Assembly: GCA_022511145.1 (NCBI GenBank)
Contig: JAFLSC010000012.1
Coordinates: 1-50,036 of the forward strand
DNA from: Helicobacter sp.
Lineage (GTDB): Bacteria > Campylobacterota > Campylobacteria > Campylobacterales > Helicobacteraceae
DNA length: 50,036 nt
Direction: 5' to 3'
Shown here: in pieces, positions 8,560 to 16,565 of the stretch
How the letters are laid out: each line of letters starts with the position of its first letter
How positions within the stretch are numbered: the first letter of the stretch is position 1
Notes under the pieces: generated by a model
What the model was told of the DNA's origin: nothing
Database searches by the model: none
Seen by the model: the letters and a program-made list of their open reading frames with translations, nothing else
Made by a program: the position numbers and the translations under genes

Positions 8560-9141
8560 TTATTTAATAATTTGGCTAAGTGCTTTAAATTTATTTTCTT
8601 TAGCGTGAAGCAAAAAGGAGAATAAAACACTCTCATAACCTAAAATCCTTGCTCCTAGCATTTTTAGCTCCTCCATAGCACGATAATGATTGTCCCTTAG
8701 CCTAGAAGTGCAGCAATCCTCAACCACCACGACACTAAAGCCTCTCTCTAGAGCATCAATCACACTTGAGCGGACACAAATATGACTTTCAATCCCAAAA
8801 ATAATGAGAGTTTGGATTTGTGCTTGTTCTAAAGCTTCACAAAAAGTCCTTTCCCCAAAAGCACTAAAGGACATTTTAGGAATCCTAAAGTGGGTTTCCA
8901 AATCACAAAAATTGCTAGGAAGTTCTAAAATAGTCGTACCCAATGCCTTAGGATACTGCTCGCAAACGATAAAAGGGCATTCTAAAACCGCAATTCCTGC
9001 AATCAATTTATTAGCATTAGTTTGTAATTGCTCTTTTTGTGCCATTACACCCCATAATTTTTCTTGCACATCAATACACACAAAGGCGAGGTTATGATTT
9101 GCAAATTCTGCTTTTTGTTTTTCCTGATAGTTAATACTCAA
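8560..9141 (-). CDS. Isochorismatase-family hydrolase
   Basis: A cysteine hydrolase of the isochorismatase/nicotinamidase superfamily, about 193 residues. It has FVCIDVQEKLW (catalytic Asp) near the N-terminus, KMSFSAFGERTFCEAL (catalytic Lys region) and IIFGIESHICVRSSVIDAL (cis-peptide region and nucleophile Cys). The substrate cannot be read from sequence; the closest general type is the YcaC/isochorismatase-like group. The frame is open upstream to 9225, but the TTG at 9141 has an excellent AAGGAGG six bases upstream and removes a 95-base overlap, leaving only an 11-base overlap with the radical SAM gene. Confidence 0.85.
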   Translation of the reverse strand: MSINYQEKQKAEFANHNLAFVCIDVQEKLWGVMAQKEQLQTNANKLIAGIAVLECPFIVCEQYPKALGTTILELPSNFCDLETHFRIPKMSFSAFGERTFCEALEQAQIQTLIIFGIESHICVRSSVIDALERGFSVVVVEDCCTSRLRDNHYRAMEELKMLGARILGYESVLFSFLLHAKENKFKALSQIIK

Positions 9142-10093
9142 TCCCTTCCTCCTTAAGTGCATCACGGATTGCCCGCATTTGGATATTTTTATCAAAGCAC
9201 CACTTAGGTGCAAGCAAGGTATCATTTCTTACACCCGCACTCACTCGGTGAATAACAACATTCTTAGGAATTATTCTCAAAGATTCCACAATAAGCTTAA
9301 TATAAGCCTCTAAGGTGATAGGCTCATACTCGCCTTTTTGATACATTAAAGCAAGGGCTGTTCTTTCAATAATATACAAAGGGTGGATTTTAACCCCATC
9401 GCTTCCCCATTCTAACACTTTATTGAGACTTGTTAGCATCATTTCTTCTGTCTCTTTAGGTAAGCCATAAATAATGTGCGAACACACCTTTAAGCCTCTT
9501 TTTTTAGTCTCATTAATCCAATATTCCATATTTTCTGTGCCGTGTCCGCGATTAATAAAGCTAAGGGTTTCATCAAAAACCGATTGAATCCCGTATTCAA
9601 CCCAAATTTCTTGCTTATTTTTATGAGACAATTCACCCAAAAAATCAAGCAATTTTAAATCCACACTATCCGTCCTTGTCCCAATAGACATTCCCACAAC
9701 ATAAGGCAGACTCAAAGCCTCTGTATAAAGTTTAACAAGCGTATCAAAAGGGGCATAGGTGTTGGTAAAAGATTGAAAATAAATCATATAATGAGCAATT
9801 CCAAATTTTTTTTTATGAAACGCACTCTGCCATTGGTATTGATGATGAAGTTGCGTAAGCTGCATTTCTAGGAGAGGATTTTCACTCATTTTAGGATTCA
9901 TTTTCAAAGCCACCTTGGGTTCGTGTTCTAAGGTAGGAGAAAAACTCTCATTTTTACAAAAAATACAACCTCCCTTTGCCACACTTCCATCGATATTAGG
10001 ACAAGTAAAACCCGCTAGGGCAATAGGAATCTTTCTCACCCTTTGATTAAATCGTCTTTTGCAATAACGTCCAAAGGTTAGCATTTGCTTCAC
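9131..10093 (-). CDS. TIGR01212-family radical SAM protein (YhcC-like)
   Basis: A 320-residue radical SAM enzyme. The cysteine cluster is CPNIDGSVAKGGCIFCKN at about residues 31-48, in the spaced C...CxxC form that binds a 4Fe-4S cluster in the YhcC group. KKFGIAHYMIYFQSFTNTYA, the GTRTDSV strand and GIQSVFDETLSFINRGH are typical of the family. The reaction is not established. The start is probably the GTG at 10093 (TAAGG seven bases upstream) rather than the ATG at 10084. It lies 9 bases after purF. Confidence 0.9.
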   Translation of the reverse strand: MKQMLTFGRYCKRRFNQRVRKIPIALAGFTCPNIDGSVAKGGCIFCKNESFSPTLEHEPKVALKMNPKMSENPLLEMQLTQLHHQYQWQSAFHKKKFGIAHYMIYFQSFTNTYAPFDTLVKLYTEALSLPYVVGMSIGTRTDSVDLKLLDFLGELSHKNKQEIWVEYGIQSVFDETLSFINRGHGTENMEYWINETKKRGLKVCSHIIYGLPKETEEMMLTSLNKVLEWGSDGVKIHPLYIIERTALALMYQKGEYEPITLEAYIKLIVESLRIIPKNVVIHRVSAGVRNDTLLAPKWCFDKNIQMRAIRDALKEEGIEY

Positions 10094-10102
10094 AATCTGC
10101 CC

Positions 10103-11467
10103 TTAATCAAAATATTTTCCATCAAAACAGGCTTGACAGAAGGGATAATCCTCGTCCAATCCCACACTTTTTCTTAATCCCTCTAAGGTAAGAAAACTCA
10201 AAGAATCTGCCCCGATAAACTCGCACACTTCTGCTTCACTCATTTTGGCACTAATGAGTTGAGAGCTATCGGGTGTATCCACACCATAATAGCAGGGACA
10301 AATTGTTGGCGGAGAAGAGATTTTCATATGAATTTCTTTTGCCCCACAGCTTCGCAGGATTTTTACAATCTGCTTACTTGTCGTGCCTCTCACAATAGAA
10401 TCATCAATCACAATAATCCTTTTCCCCTCAATAAGTTCCCGGATAGGGTTAAGCTTTAGCCTAACTTTAAGTTCCCTAATTTGCTGCGTTGGCTCAATAA
10501 AAGTGCGTCCCACATAATGATTTCTTACAATCCCAATCTCAAAGGGAATCCCGCTTTCTTGCGAATACCCAATAGCAGCTGCAACACCGCTATCAGGCAC
10601 AGGAATCACCACATCAGCTTGGATAGGATTTTCCCGTGCAAGTTCAATACCCATTGCCTTGCGGATATTATAAACAAGTTTCCCAAAAATCTGGCTATCA
10701 GGACGTGCAAAATAAACATACTCGAAAATACAAGGGTGAGGATTAGCAGACATAATCTTATGGCTTACCATTTCATTTTTGGAGAAAACTAACATTTCTC
10801 CGGGTTCCACATCACGGAGATATTCAGCTCCAATCAAATCAAATGCACAAGTCTCACTTGCCACAATATAACCCATACTGCCATCTTGATTTTTAATCCT
10901 CCCTAAACTCAAAGGACGAAACCCGCAAGAATCTCGAATTACGAACATTTTTTTACGGCTCAAAATCACAAAACAATAAGCCCCTTTGAGTCTTAAAACT
11001 GCCTCTTTGATTCTGTCAATAAGATTTTTATGCAATGATTTAGCAATCAAATGGATAAGAATTTCAGTATCCATATGACTTTGAAAAATCGCCCCTTCCT
11101 TAATGAGCTCCTCTTTAATTTCTTTAGCATTTGTAATATTCCCATTATGCACGATAGCAATTTGTCCTAAATCATAACGAGCAAAAATAGGTTGGGCATC
11201 AAGTATGGAATCTTCACCCGCTGTTGAATAGCGATTATGCCCGATAGCACTCAATCCTTTGAGTTTGTTTAAAGTTTCCTCATCAAAAACATCAGTAACA
11301 AGCCCTTGATTTTTGATTGTTACAATTTTCCCTTCATTAGAAGTCGCAATCCCCGTGGCTTCCTGTCCGCGGTGCTGTAAAGAAAATAAAGAGTAATAAG
11401 CCAAGCTTGCAGCATTAGGGGCATTATAGACTCCCACTACCGCACATTCCTCGCTCCAGCTTTTCAT
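10103..11467 (-). CDS. purF: Amidophosphoribosyltransferase PurF (iron-sulfur type)
   Basis: PurF makes 5-phosphoribosylamine from PRPP and glutamine, the first step of de novo purine synthesis. The 454-residue protein has an N-terminal nucleophile glutaminase domain and a phosphoribosyltransferase domain with VIDDSIVRGTTS at about 353-364. Seven residues precede the predicted nucleophile Cys8 (EECAVVGVYN), so a propeptide must be removed. Cys246, Cys390 or Cys392, Cys444 and Cys447 match the 4Fe-4S ligand pattern of the Bacillus subtilis enzyme. The gene lies between dapB (16 bases) and the radical SAM gene (9 bases). H. pylori is known to lack this pathway. Confidence 0.97.
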   Translation of the reverse strand: MKSWSEECAVVGVYNAPNAASLAYYSLFSLQHRGQEATGIATSNEGKIVTIKNQGLVTDVFDEETLNKLKGLSAIGHNRYSTAGEDSILDAQPIFARYDLGQIAIVHNGNITNAKEIKEELIKEGAIFQSHMDTEILIHLIAKSLHKNLIDRIKEAVLRLKGAYCFVILSRKKMFVIRDSCGFRPLSLGRIKNQDGSMGYIVASETCAFDLIGAEYLRDVEPGEMLVFSKNEMVSHKIMSANPHPCIFEYVYFARPDSQIFGKLVYNIRKAMGIELARENPIQADVVIPVPDSGVAAAIGYSQESGIPFEIGIVRNHYVGRTFIEPTQQIRELKVRLKLNPIRELIEGKRIIVIDDSIVRGTTSKQIVKILRSCGAKEIHMKISSPPTICPCYYGVDTPDSSQLISAKMSEAEVCEFIGADSLSFLTLEGLRKSVGLDEDYPFCQACFDGKYFD

Positions 11468-11483
11468 TATTTTTCCTACAATC

Positions 11484-12254
11484 CTAGTGCAATCCTAGTG
11501 AATCTTCAATGCTGTATAGTCCATTGGGTTGATTTTTAAGCCACAAAGCAGCAGCGATAGCTCCTTTAGCAAAAACAAGTCTTGAAGTTGCCGTGTGGGA
11601 AAATTCCAAATATTCCCCATCGCTAAAAAATCCTACTTTATGAATCCCTGCAACATCGCCACCGCGTAGAGACATTACGGCAATTTCATCTTGACTTCTC
11701 TCGCCGATATTACCGCTTCTTCCGCTAATTCTTACTTTATCAAGCTCTAATCCCCTAATCTCCGCACAAGTTTTTGCTAATCTTAAAGCTGTTCCGCTTG
11801 GGGAATCTTTTTTGTGCCGATGATGTGTCTCGATAATTTCAATATCAAAATCACTCAAGGTTTGAGCGACCATTTTAATAGCCTTATTAAGGACTGCCAC
11901 ACCCAAAGACATATTGCTTGCATAAAGGATAGGCATTTTCTTGGCTGCCTCTTTAATAAGATTTTCGTGATGAGATTCAAGACCCGTTGTCCCAATTACA
12001 ATAGGCGTTGGATTTTTAAGTGCTTTTTCTAATAATAACCTTGTCCCCTCGGGAGTTGTAAAGTCAATAATAATTTCACAACTCTCCAAAAAAATATTCA
12101 AATCATTCGTGATAAGCACTCCAGATTCCACAGAAAAATCTAATTCTTTTCGCACATAAACACTCTCTAATTTGGTATTTTTATTAGCATCAATTAACTC
12201 TACTAATAACTTTCCTACCCGACCACTTGCTCCAAAAACACCTATATGTAACAT
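11484..12254 (-). CDS. dapB: 4-hydroxy-tetrahydrodipicolinate reductase DapB
   Basis: DapB reduces the product of DapA in the diaminopimelate/lysine pathway, supplying the peptidoglycan cross-linking residue. The 256-residue protein has the N-terminal dinucleotide loop GVFGASGRVGK. The catalytic segment IETHHRHKKDSPSGTALRLA has the conserved His pair, the catalytic Lys and the substrate-binding SGTA. The ATG at 12254 has AAAGGGA upstream. It lies 14 bases after trxB and 16 before purF, as part of one operon. Confidence 0.97.
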   Translation of the reverse strand: MLHIGVFGASGRVGKLLVELIDANKNTKLESVYVRKELDFSVESGVLITNDLNIFLESCEIIIDFTTPEGTRLLLEKALKNPTPIVIGTTGLESHHENLIKEAAKKMPILYASNMSLGVAVLNKAIKMVAQTLSDFDIEIIETHHRHKKDSPSGTALRLAKTCAEIRGLELDKVRISGRSGNIGERSQDEIAVMSLRGGDVAGIHKVGFFSDGEYLEFSHTATSRLVFAKGAIAAALWLKNQPNGLYSIEDSLGLH

Positions 12255-12268
12255 TTTATCCCTTTCTT

Positions 12269-13201
12269 TTAATGTTCTAAAAATCTAATAGCCCCTAAAG
12301 CAGCTATTGCACCATCAGAAGCCGCACAAACAACTTGTCTAGGAGCGTCTAATCGCAAATCGCCCGCTATAAACAATCCGGGAATATTAGTTTCCATTTT
12401 CAAATTAACAAGGGCTTGTCCAAAATCATTGACACAGCAAAGATAGCTACCATCTTCTTGTCTTAAAACAGAATTATTAACACTATGCCCAATCAAAACA
12501 AAAAGACAATCCACTTTAATTTCTTTAGCAGAATTGCCTTGGGTATCCTTGACTTTCAAGTGAGTAACGCCAGAATTATCACCACAAATCTCATCAATCA
12601 CATAAGGGGTTAAAAATTCAATCTTAGATTCCTCTTTAGCTCTTTGGATTGTATGAGGAGAGGCTCTAAACTCATTTCTTCTATGAATGAGCGTAACTTT
12701 AGAACAAATTTTAGCCAAGTAGATGGATTCTTCAATAGCTGTATCTCCGCCACCTAATACTGCAACTTCTCTGTTTTTGTAAAAAAAGCCATCGCAAGTC
12801 GCACACGAACTCACACCTTTTCCCCAAAATTCCTCTTCTCCTTTAACGCCAGAACGTTTAGGGCTTCCACCTGTTGCTACAATAACTGCTTTAGCTTCAA
12901 CTTCTTTGCCATCGCTCAAAAATAATTTAAAATGATTTTGGATTTTACTTACCCTTATTACCTCTGACATTTGATGTTTAAGCCCAAATCGAAAGCATTG
13001 TTCCTGCCAAGGTGCCATAAAATCAAATCCGCTTTTGACTTCTGCTGCACCCGGATAATTTTCTATTTCACTGCTTGAAGTAATCTGACCACCGGGCATT
13101 CCCTTTTCAAACATCACCACTTCTTTTAAACCACCTCTTGTTGCGTATAATCCTGCACTAAGTCCAGCAGGACCACCACCAATAATTGCTAATTCTAACA
13201 T
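12269..13201 (-). CDS. trxB: Thioredoxin reductase TrxB
   Basis: TrxB passes electrons from NADPH through FAD to thioredoxin. The 310-residue length is standard for the low-molecular-weight bacterial type. It has the FAD loop [15 protein letters not shown] at the N-terminus, the redox motif [12 protein letters not shown] (CxxC) near 135, the NADPH loop [12 protein letters not shown] and the C-terminal GLFIAGDLR. It is one of three redox-linked genes: trxA and a membrane-anchored protein lie just upstream. Confidence 0.97.
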   Translation of the reverse strand: MLELAIIGGGPAGLSAGLYATRGGLKEVVMFEKGMPGGQITSSSEIENYPGAAEVKSGFDFMAPWQEQCFRFGLKHQMSEVIRVSKIQNHFKLFLSDGKEVEAKAVIVATGGSPKRSGVKGEEEFWGKGVSSCATCDGFFYKNREVAVLGGGDTAIEESIYLAKICSKVTLIHRRNEFRASPHTIQRAKEESKIEFLTPYVIDEICGDNSGVTHLKVKDTQGNSAKEIKVDCLFVLIGHSVNNSVLRQEDGSYLCCVNDFGQALVNLKMETNIPGLFIAGDLRLDAPRQVVCAASDGAIAALGAIRFLEH

Positions 13202-13214
13202 TGCTCTACCTTTA

Positions 13215-13694
13215 TCATTTTTGTTGTTTAAAATTTAAAAGCTTATAAATCCCTATTTCTTTTGGTTTTTGATAAAGCATTGGGGACTCCTCGCTCTGCC
13301 TTATAAGAAAACACTGCGGAATATCTTTCAATTCAAATTGAAAGATTAACTCAAGCAAAGTTTTACTTCCCATTCTCAAAAGCACGATTCCTTCTGTTTG
13401 TGTCTCTTCTTTTTGGTATAAATCCACTGCCAAAATCTCCTCTTTGGGATTTTTGGATTGCTGCTCTTTTAGAAAATCCATTCCCTTTTCTTGATTTGAG
13501 CTAAAAAAACAGAGCTGATATTGCTTTCTTTTAGGTTCAAACAAAACAACTTCTTTTTCTTTTGCAAAATAAAAGGGAAATCGAGAGAAATCAACTTTTG
13601 AAATGGCACTAAAAGAATATTGATAATAAATAAAAGCACCCACTGCAAATATAATAATAAACGCAATGGGAAAAGCGGGGCAGCACTTCTTCAA
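13215..13694 (-). CDS. Membrane-anchored protein of unknown function between trxA and trxB
   Basis: No family recognised. The 159-residue protein has an N-terminal membrane anchor ([17 protein letters not shown], about 11-27) and a domain of about 130 residues probably outside the cytoplasm. That domain has alternating strands and helices, including [20 protein letters not shown] and [13 protein letters not shown]. The latter resembles, only loosely, the strand and cis-proline loop of a thioredoxin fold, but there is no CxxC. The start is a TTG at 13694 with GGGAAG upstream. It sits 23 bases after trxA and 13 before trxB, which suggests a role tied to thiol redox; this is inference. Confidence 0.75.
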   Translation of the reverse strand: MKKCCPAFPIAFIIIFAVGAFIYYQYSFSAISKVDFSRFPFYFAKEKEVVLFEPKRKQYQLCFFSSNQEKGMDFLKEQQSKNPKEEILAVDLYQKEETQTEGIVLLRMGSKTLLELIFQFELKDIPQCFLIRQSEESPMLYQKPKEIGIYKLLNFKQQK

Positions 13695-13717
13695 GCTAAC
13701 TTCCCCAACTTTTCAAA

Positions 13718-14035
13718 TTAAAGCAAACTATCAAGTTTGGCTTTGAAATCTTGCTCTCTTGCTGCACCAATAATCTCATCAACCTTTTGCCCATCTTTAT
13801 AAAAAAGAATGTTAGGAATAGAGCGGATTCCAAACTTTTGTGCTAATTCTTGTTGCTCATCAGTATTGACTTTGCAAATCTTAGCTTTACCCTCGTAATC
13901 TTGTGCTAATTTATCAATCACAGGAGCAATCATACGACAAGGACCGCACCAAGGTGCCCAAAAATCTACCATTACAACGCCATCTGCAATTGTAGAATCA
14001 AAGTTTTCTTGTGTTAATTCAATATAACCAGCCAT
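13718..14035 (-). CDS. trxA: Thioredoxin TrxA
   Basis: A classical 105-residue thioredoxin with the active site FWAPWCGPCRMIAPV (Cys30 and Cys33 by alignment) and the cis-Pro loop IRSIPNILFY. It is the general cytosolic protein-disulfide reductant and is recharged by TrxB, encoded two genes downstream. ATG at 14035 with AAGGAG seven bases upstream. It leads a seven-gene operon (to the isochorismatase-like gene) behind the promoter at 14063-14068. Confidence 0.97.
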   Translation of the reverse strand: MAGYIELTQENFDSTIADGVVMVDFWAPWCGPCRMIAPVIDKLAQDYEGKAKICKVNTDEQQELAQKFGIRSIPNILFYKDGQKVDEIIGAAREQDFKAKLDSLL

Positions 14036-14062
14036 TTTTTCTCCTTAAATAATAATTTTAAA

Positions 14063-14068
14063 ATTATA
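14063..14068 (-). promoter_or_regulatory. -10 element of the trxA operon promoter
   Basis: A perfect TATAAT on the minus strand, preceded by TTG, lies 27 bases before the trxA ATG. A transcription start near 14056 would give a leader of about 20 bases containing AAGGAG. No strong -35 box; the upstream sequence has spaced T-rich tracts, as in Helicobacter promoters. Confidence 0.65.
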
Positions 14069-14208
14069 CAATGCAAAACTTTGCAAAACTTAAAAATTTC
14101 AAACTTTTAACACTTCATCAAAATAACCTGTATTTTTACACGATTTTACACATTTTACAATCTATGATAAGATTTTTCTTTTGCATTTGCGTTTTTAGTT
14201 ATCTCATT

Positions 14209-15507
14209 TTATTTCATTAACTCAATGAGCTTTTCTATGCATTCTTCATACGGCACAACTTCATTATAATCTTGTTTAAGATAATCCTCCATTGCTTCTT
14301 TTTTGGAAATTGCCTCATCAAGCTCTTTATCATTCCCTTTTTGATAGGCTCCAATGCGGATTAAAACCTCATTTTCTTTAAGCATTGAATACAAGCGTCT
14401 GAATTTCCTTGCTGCTTCGTTGTGTTCTTTTGTGCCTACATCTCCCATAAGTCTTGAGGCTGAATTGAGAATATTAATAGGAGGATAAATCCCAAAATCC
14501 GTTAAACTTCTATCTAAGACAATATGCCCATCTAAAATACTACGACTTTGGTCAGCGATAGGGTCGCTCATATCATCGCCTTCAACAAGCACCGTAAAAT
14601 AAGCTGTAATTGAGCCACTTCCCTCTTCTTTACCTGCTCTTTCCATAAGTTGCGGAAGCAAGGTTAAAACAGAAGGCGGATAACCTTTGCTTGTTGGAGG
14701 CTCACCTAAAGCAAGTCCGATTTCCCTTTGTGCCATTGCAAAACGAGTAACAGAATCCATCATAAAAAGCACATCTTCGCCCCTAGCTTTGAAATATTCC
14801 GCCACACTCATTGCTGCAAATGCTCCGTATTTTCGCATTAAAGGAGAATCATCACTTGTAGCAACCACCAAAACCGTGTTGGTTAAATCTCCACCAAGAT
14901 TTTTTTCTACAAATTCCGGCACTTCCCTACCACGTTCACCAATAAGGGCAATCACTTTGATTTTAGCCACTGCTCCTTTGACAATCATACCCATTAATGT
15001 TGATTTTCCTACCCCACTTCCTGCAAAAATCCCAAGCTTTTGTCCCTTACCACAAGTTAAAAGCCCATCGATGCTTTTAACTCCGACACTAAAAACCTCA
15101 TCAATCATTCCTCGCTTCATTGCTGAAATAGGTGAGCGAATAATAGGCATAGCTCCGCTACTTGTTAATTCCCCTTTACCATCGATAGGCTCACCTAAAG
15201 GATTCACCACGCGTCCAAGAAGTTCTGGACCTACGGGGATTTGCAATCCTCGTGTATTAAGATACACTTTGTCTCCTACCCTTGTCCCCTCAATAAAGGA
15301 AAAAGGAGTAATTTTGAAGCTTTCTTTCTCTAGCGTTGTTACCATTCCCATTGTTGAATTTTGCTCACCGACAATCTTAACAATATCTCCGATTCTTGGA
15401 CTTAAGCCATTAGCAGAGAGAAATCCTTGCTCAACTTTAATAATTATCCCAAAAGACGGAGAGAGATTGAGAGAGTTTAAACGTTGGCGAATATTTTGTA
15501 AAGACAT
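14209..15507 (-). CDS. fliI: Flagellum-specific ATPase FliI
   Basis: FliI is the hexameric ATPase of the flagellar type III export apparatus, at the cytoplasmic base of the motor. The protein is homologous to F1 beta subunit: Walker A IFAGSGVGKSTLMGMI, the GERGREVPEFVE segment, Walker B DVLFMMDSVTRFA and the AYFTVLVEGDDMSDPIADQ segment are all present. Length is about 432 residues from the ATG at 15507; a GTG two codons upstream is possible but AAAGAG fits the ATG better. It is not clustered with other flagellar genes here, as is common in Helicobacter. Confidence 0.97.
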   Translation of the reverse strand: MSLQNIRQRLNSLNLSPSFGIIIKVEQGFLSANGLSPRIGDIVKIVGEQNSTMGMVTTLEKESFKITPFSFIEGTRVGDKVYLNTRGLQIPVGPELLGRVVNPLGEPIDGKGELTSSGAMPIIRSPISAMKRGMIDEVFSVGVKSIDGLLTCGKGQKLGIFAGSGVGKSTLMGMIVKGAVAKIKVIALIGERGREVPEFVEKNLGGDLTNTVLVVATSDDSPLMRKYGAFAAMSVAEYFKARGEDVLFMMDSVTRFAMAQREIGLALGEPPTSKGYPPSVLTLLPQLMERAGKEEGSGSITAYFTVLVEGDDMSDPIADQSRSILDGHIVLDRSLTDFGIYPPINILNSASRLMGDVGTKEHNEAARKFRRLYSMLKENEVLIRIGAYQKGNDKELDEAISKKEAMEDYLKQDYNEVVPYEECIEKLIELMK

Positions 15508-15632
15508 TGACACTCTTTGTATTGATTATTGAAAACGAAGTAACAGTTTTTATTATTTCTTTAATCGTGTTAATCTTAGTTGTAAAAACTAGATTAGCAC
15601 TTCTCTAAAAATCTCAAGTAAAATTATAGTTT

Positions 15633-15686
15633 CACCTTGCTTAAGCAATACTTAGAATGTATTTTCAAGCTAAGCCTTGCAAGGTG
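15633..15686. repeat. Imperfect inverted repeat upstream of the orphan gene
   Basis: CACCTTGC at 15633-15640 is the reverse complement of GCAAGGTG at 15679-15686, and CTTAG at 15651-15655 pairs with CTAAG at 15670-15674. Transcribed, this could form a two-part hairpin of about 54 bases. It is not followed by a T run on the plus strand, so it is not an ordinary intrinsic terminator. It could be structured RNA or a decayed repeat. Confidence 0.5.
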
Positions 15687-15751
15687 GGCTTAGTATTTTA
15701 AAAACTTCTAAAAACTTAAATTAAATGCAAAACTCATCGACGAGGGGAGAA

Positions 15752-15782
15752 AGCTTTGGGGACTAAAGCCTCTCGCAATGAC
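15752..15782 (+). repeat. Copy of the dispersed AGATTGCT...CGCAATGAC repeat (partial)
   Basis: The right half is intact (CCTCTCGCAATGAC at 15769-15782) and the left part is degenerate (AGCTTTGGGGACTAAAG). It is in the divergent gap upstream of the orphan gene. Confidence 0.55.
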
Positions 15783-15836
15783 GGCGGTTTTGCTGCAAAA
15801 ATCCCTAAGCTCGTGGCAATTTAAAAAGGAGAAATA

Positions 15837-16523
15837 ATGAGTGTCCGCAACTTTTGGATATATTTTAAAGATTGCAAAGAAAATCTCAAAAGCTTTAATT
15901 TCACTGATGATAAGCTCTGCTCTTTAAGCAGTGAGTTAGCCTTGCGTTTAGTGGAAGCGGATTTGAAAGAAAAGGAATCTGCCCTAGCGAGAGAGAAACT
16001 CCAACGAGAAATGGAAGCTCTCGTTCTTCAAAACAAAGTCCAAAGAAAGCAACTTGAATTAGAAGCACTTAAAGCTTTAGTTCAAGCCGAATCAATGGTG
16101 AGAAGTGTCGGGGATAATGCGGTGATTAACCGAGCAAATGCCTATGTTGGTTTCCTTAATGTCGTTGGTAATGCTTCGGAGAGTTCGGCTATTGCTTCAC
16201 ACTCGAATGGTGTTATTACTGAAATTAAAAAAATTAGCGATACCGCACTCACAGGTTCTTACGCTCCGATTTTAGCGAATTGGAGAAATGACTTTGAAAA
16301 CTCGCTTAACAAACAAGGGAATATGAGAGAATGCTCAATTATCGCTCCAAGAACTGAACTTAAAGTGCGTGAGCCTATGGAGCTTGTGGGCTTTAGCGTA
16401 TATCCTAATAATGAATGTTATTGGACCTCAAAGGGAGAAATTTACAAAAATACTCAAATTTTCCGCTGGCAATCTCATCTTTCAAGATTGCTTTGTCATT
16501 TTATTCTTTGTAATGACAAGTAA
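15837..16523 (+). CDS. Orphan coiled-coil protein of unknown function
   Basis: Not recognised. The 228-residue protein has a long helical, probably coiled-coil segment at about residues 28-90 (EADLKEKESALAREKLQREM, then KVQRKQLELEALKALVQ). A small-residue-rich middle follows (VGNASESSAIASHSNGVITEI), then a short segment with TELKVREPMELVGFSVYP. There is no signal peptide or membrane span. The start has an excellent AAGGAG. The last dozen residues (about 217-228) are encoded by a copy of the dispersed repeat, so the original C-terminus may be lost. It is flanked on both sides by repeat-rich, low-GC DNA and by unrelated genes, which suggests an acquired or decaying gene. Confidence 0.65.
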   Translation: MSVRNFWIYFKDCKENLKSFNFTDDKLCSLSSELALRLVEADLKEKESALAREKLQREMEALVLQNKVQRKQLELEALKALVQAESMVRSVGDNAVINRANAYVGFLNVVGNASESSAIASHSNGVITEIKKISDTALTGSYAPILANWRNDFENSLNKQGNMRECSIIAPRTELKVREPMELVGFSVYPNNECYWTSKGEIYKNTQIFRWQSHLSRLLCHFILCNDK

Positions 16524-16565
16524 ACATTTTGATTACTTCGGAGTTAAAGTTCCTTGCTAATGATG
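16484..16565 (+). repeat. Two adjacent copies of the dispersed hairpin repeat
   Basis: The first copy (16484-16520) starts AAGATTGCTTTGTCATT and ends GTAATGACAAG. TTGTCATT at 16493-16500 is the perfect reverse complement of AATGACAA at 16512-16519. The second (about 16526-16565) starts TGATTACTTCGGAGTT and continues AAAGTTCCTTGCTAATGATG. The first encodes the end of the orphan coiled-coil protein. Confidence 0.7.

Larger units (their letters stand above)
15514..15836. other. Intergenic region between divergent fliI and an orphan gene
   Basis: This gap carries no recognisable gene. It contains a long imperfect inverted repeat at 15633-15686, in which CACCTTGC pairs with GCAAGGTG and inner CTTAG with CTAAG. 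It also holds one copy of the dispersed repeat family at 15752-15782 (ending CTCGCAATGAC), and GGTTTTGC facing GCAAAAATCC just after it. A strong ribosome site (AAGGAG) lies before 15837. No convincing promoter for fliI was found. Confidence 0.6.

Noticed and set aside
14687..15532. 281-codon open frame on the plus strand opposite fliI
   Set aside because: It is fully antisense to a clear FliI gene, its translation is low-complexity rich in S, P, I and T, and no ribosome site or family feature is visible.
16369..16560. Alternative frame over the end of the orphan gene, suggesting a frameshift
   Set aside because: The overlapping frame has no family feature and also runs into repeat DNA, so a frameshift cannot be argued from sequence alone.
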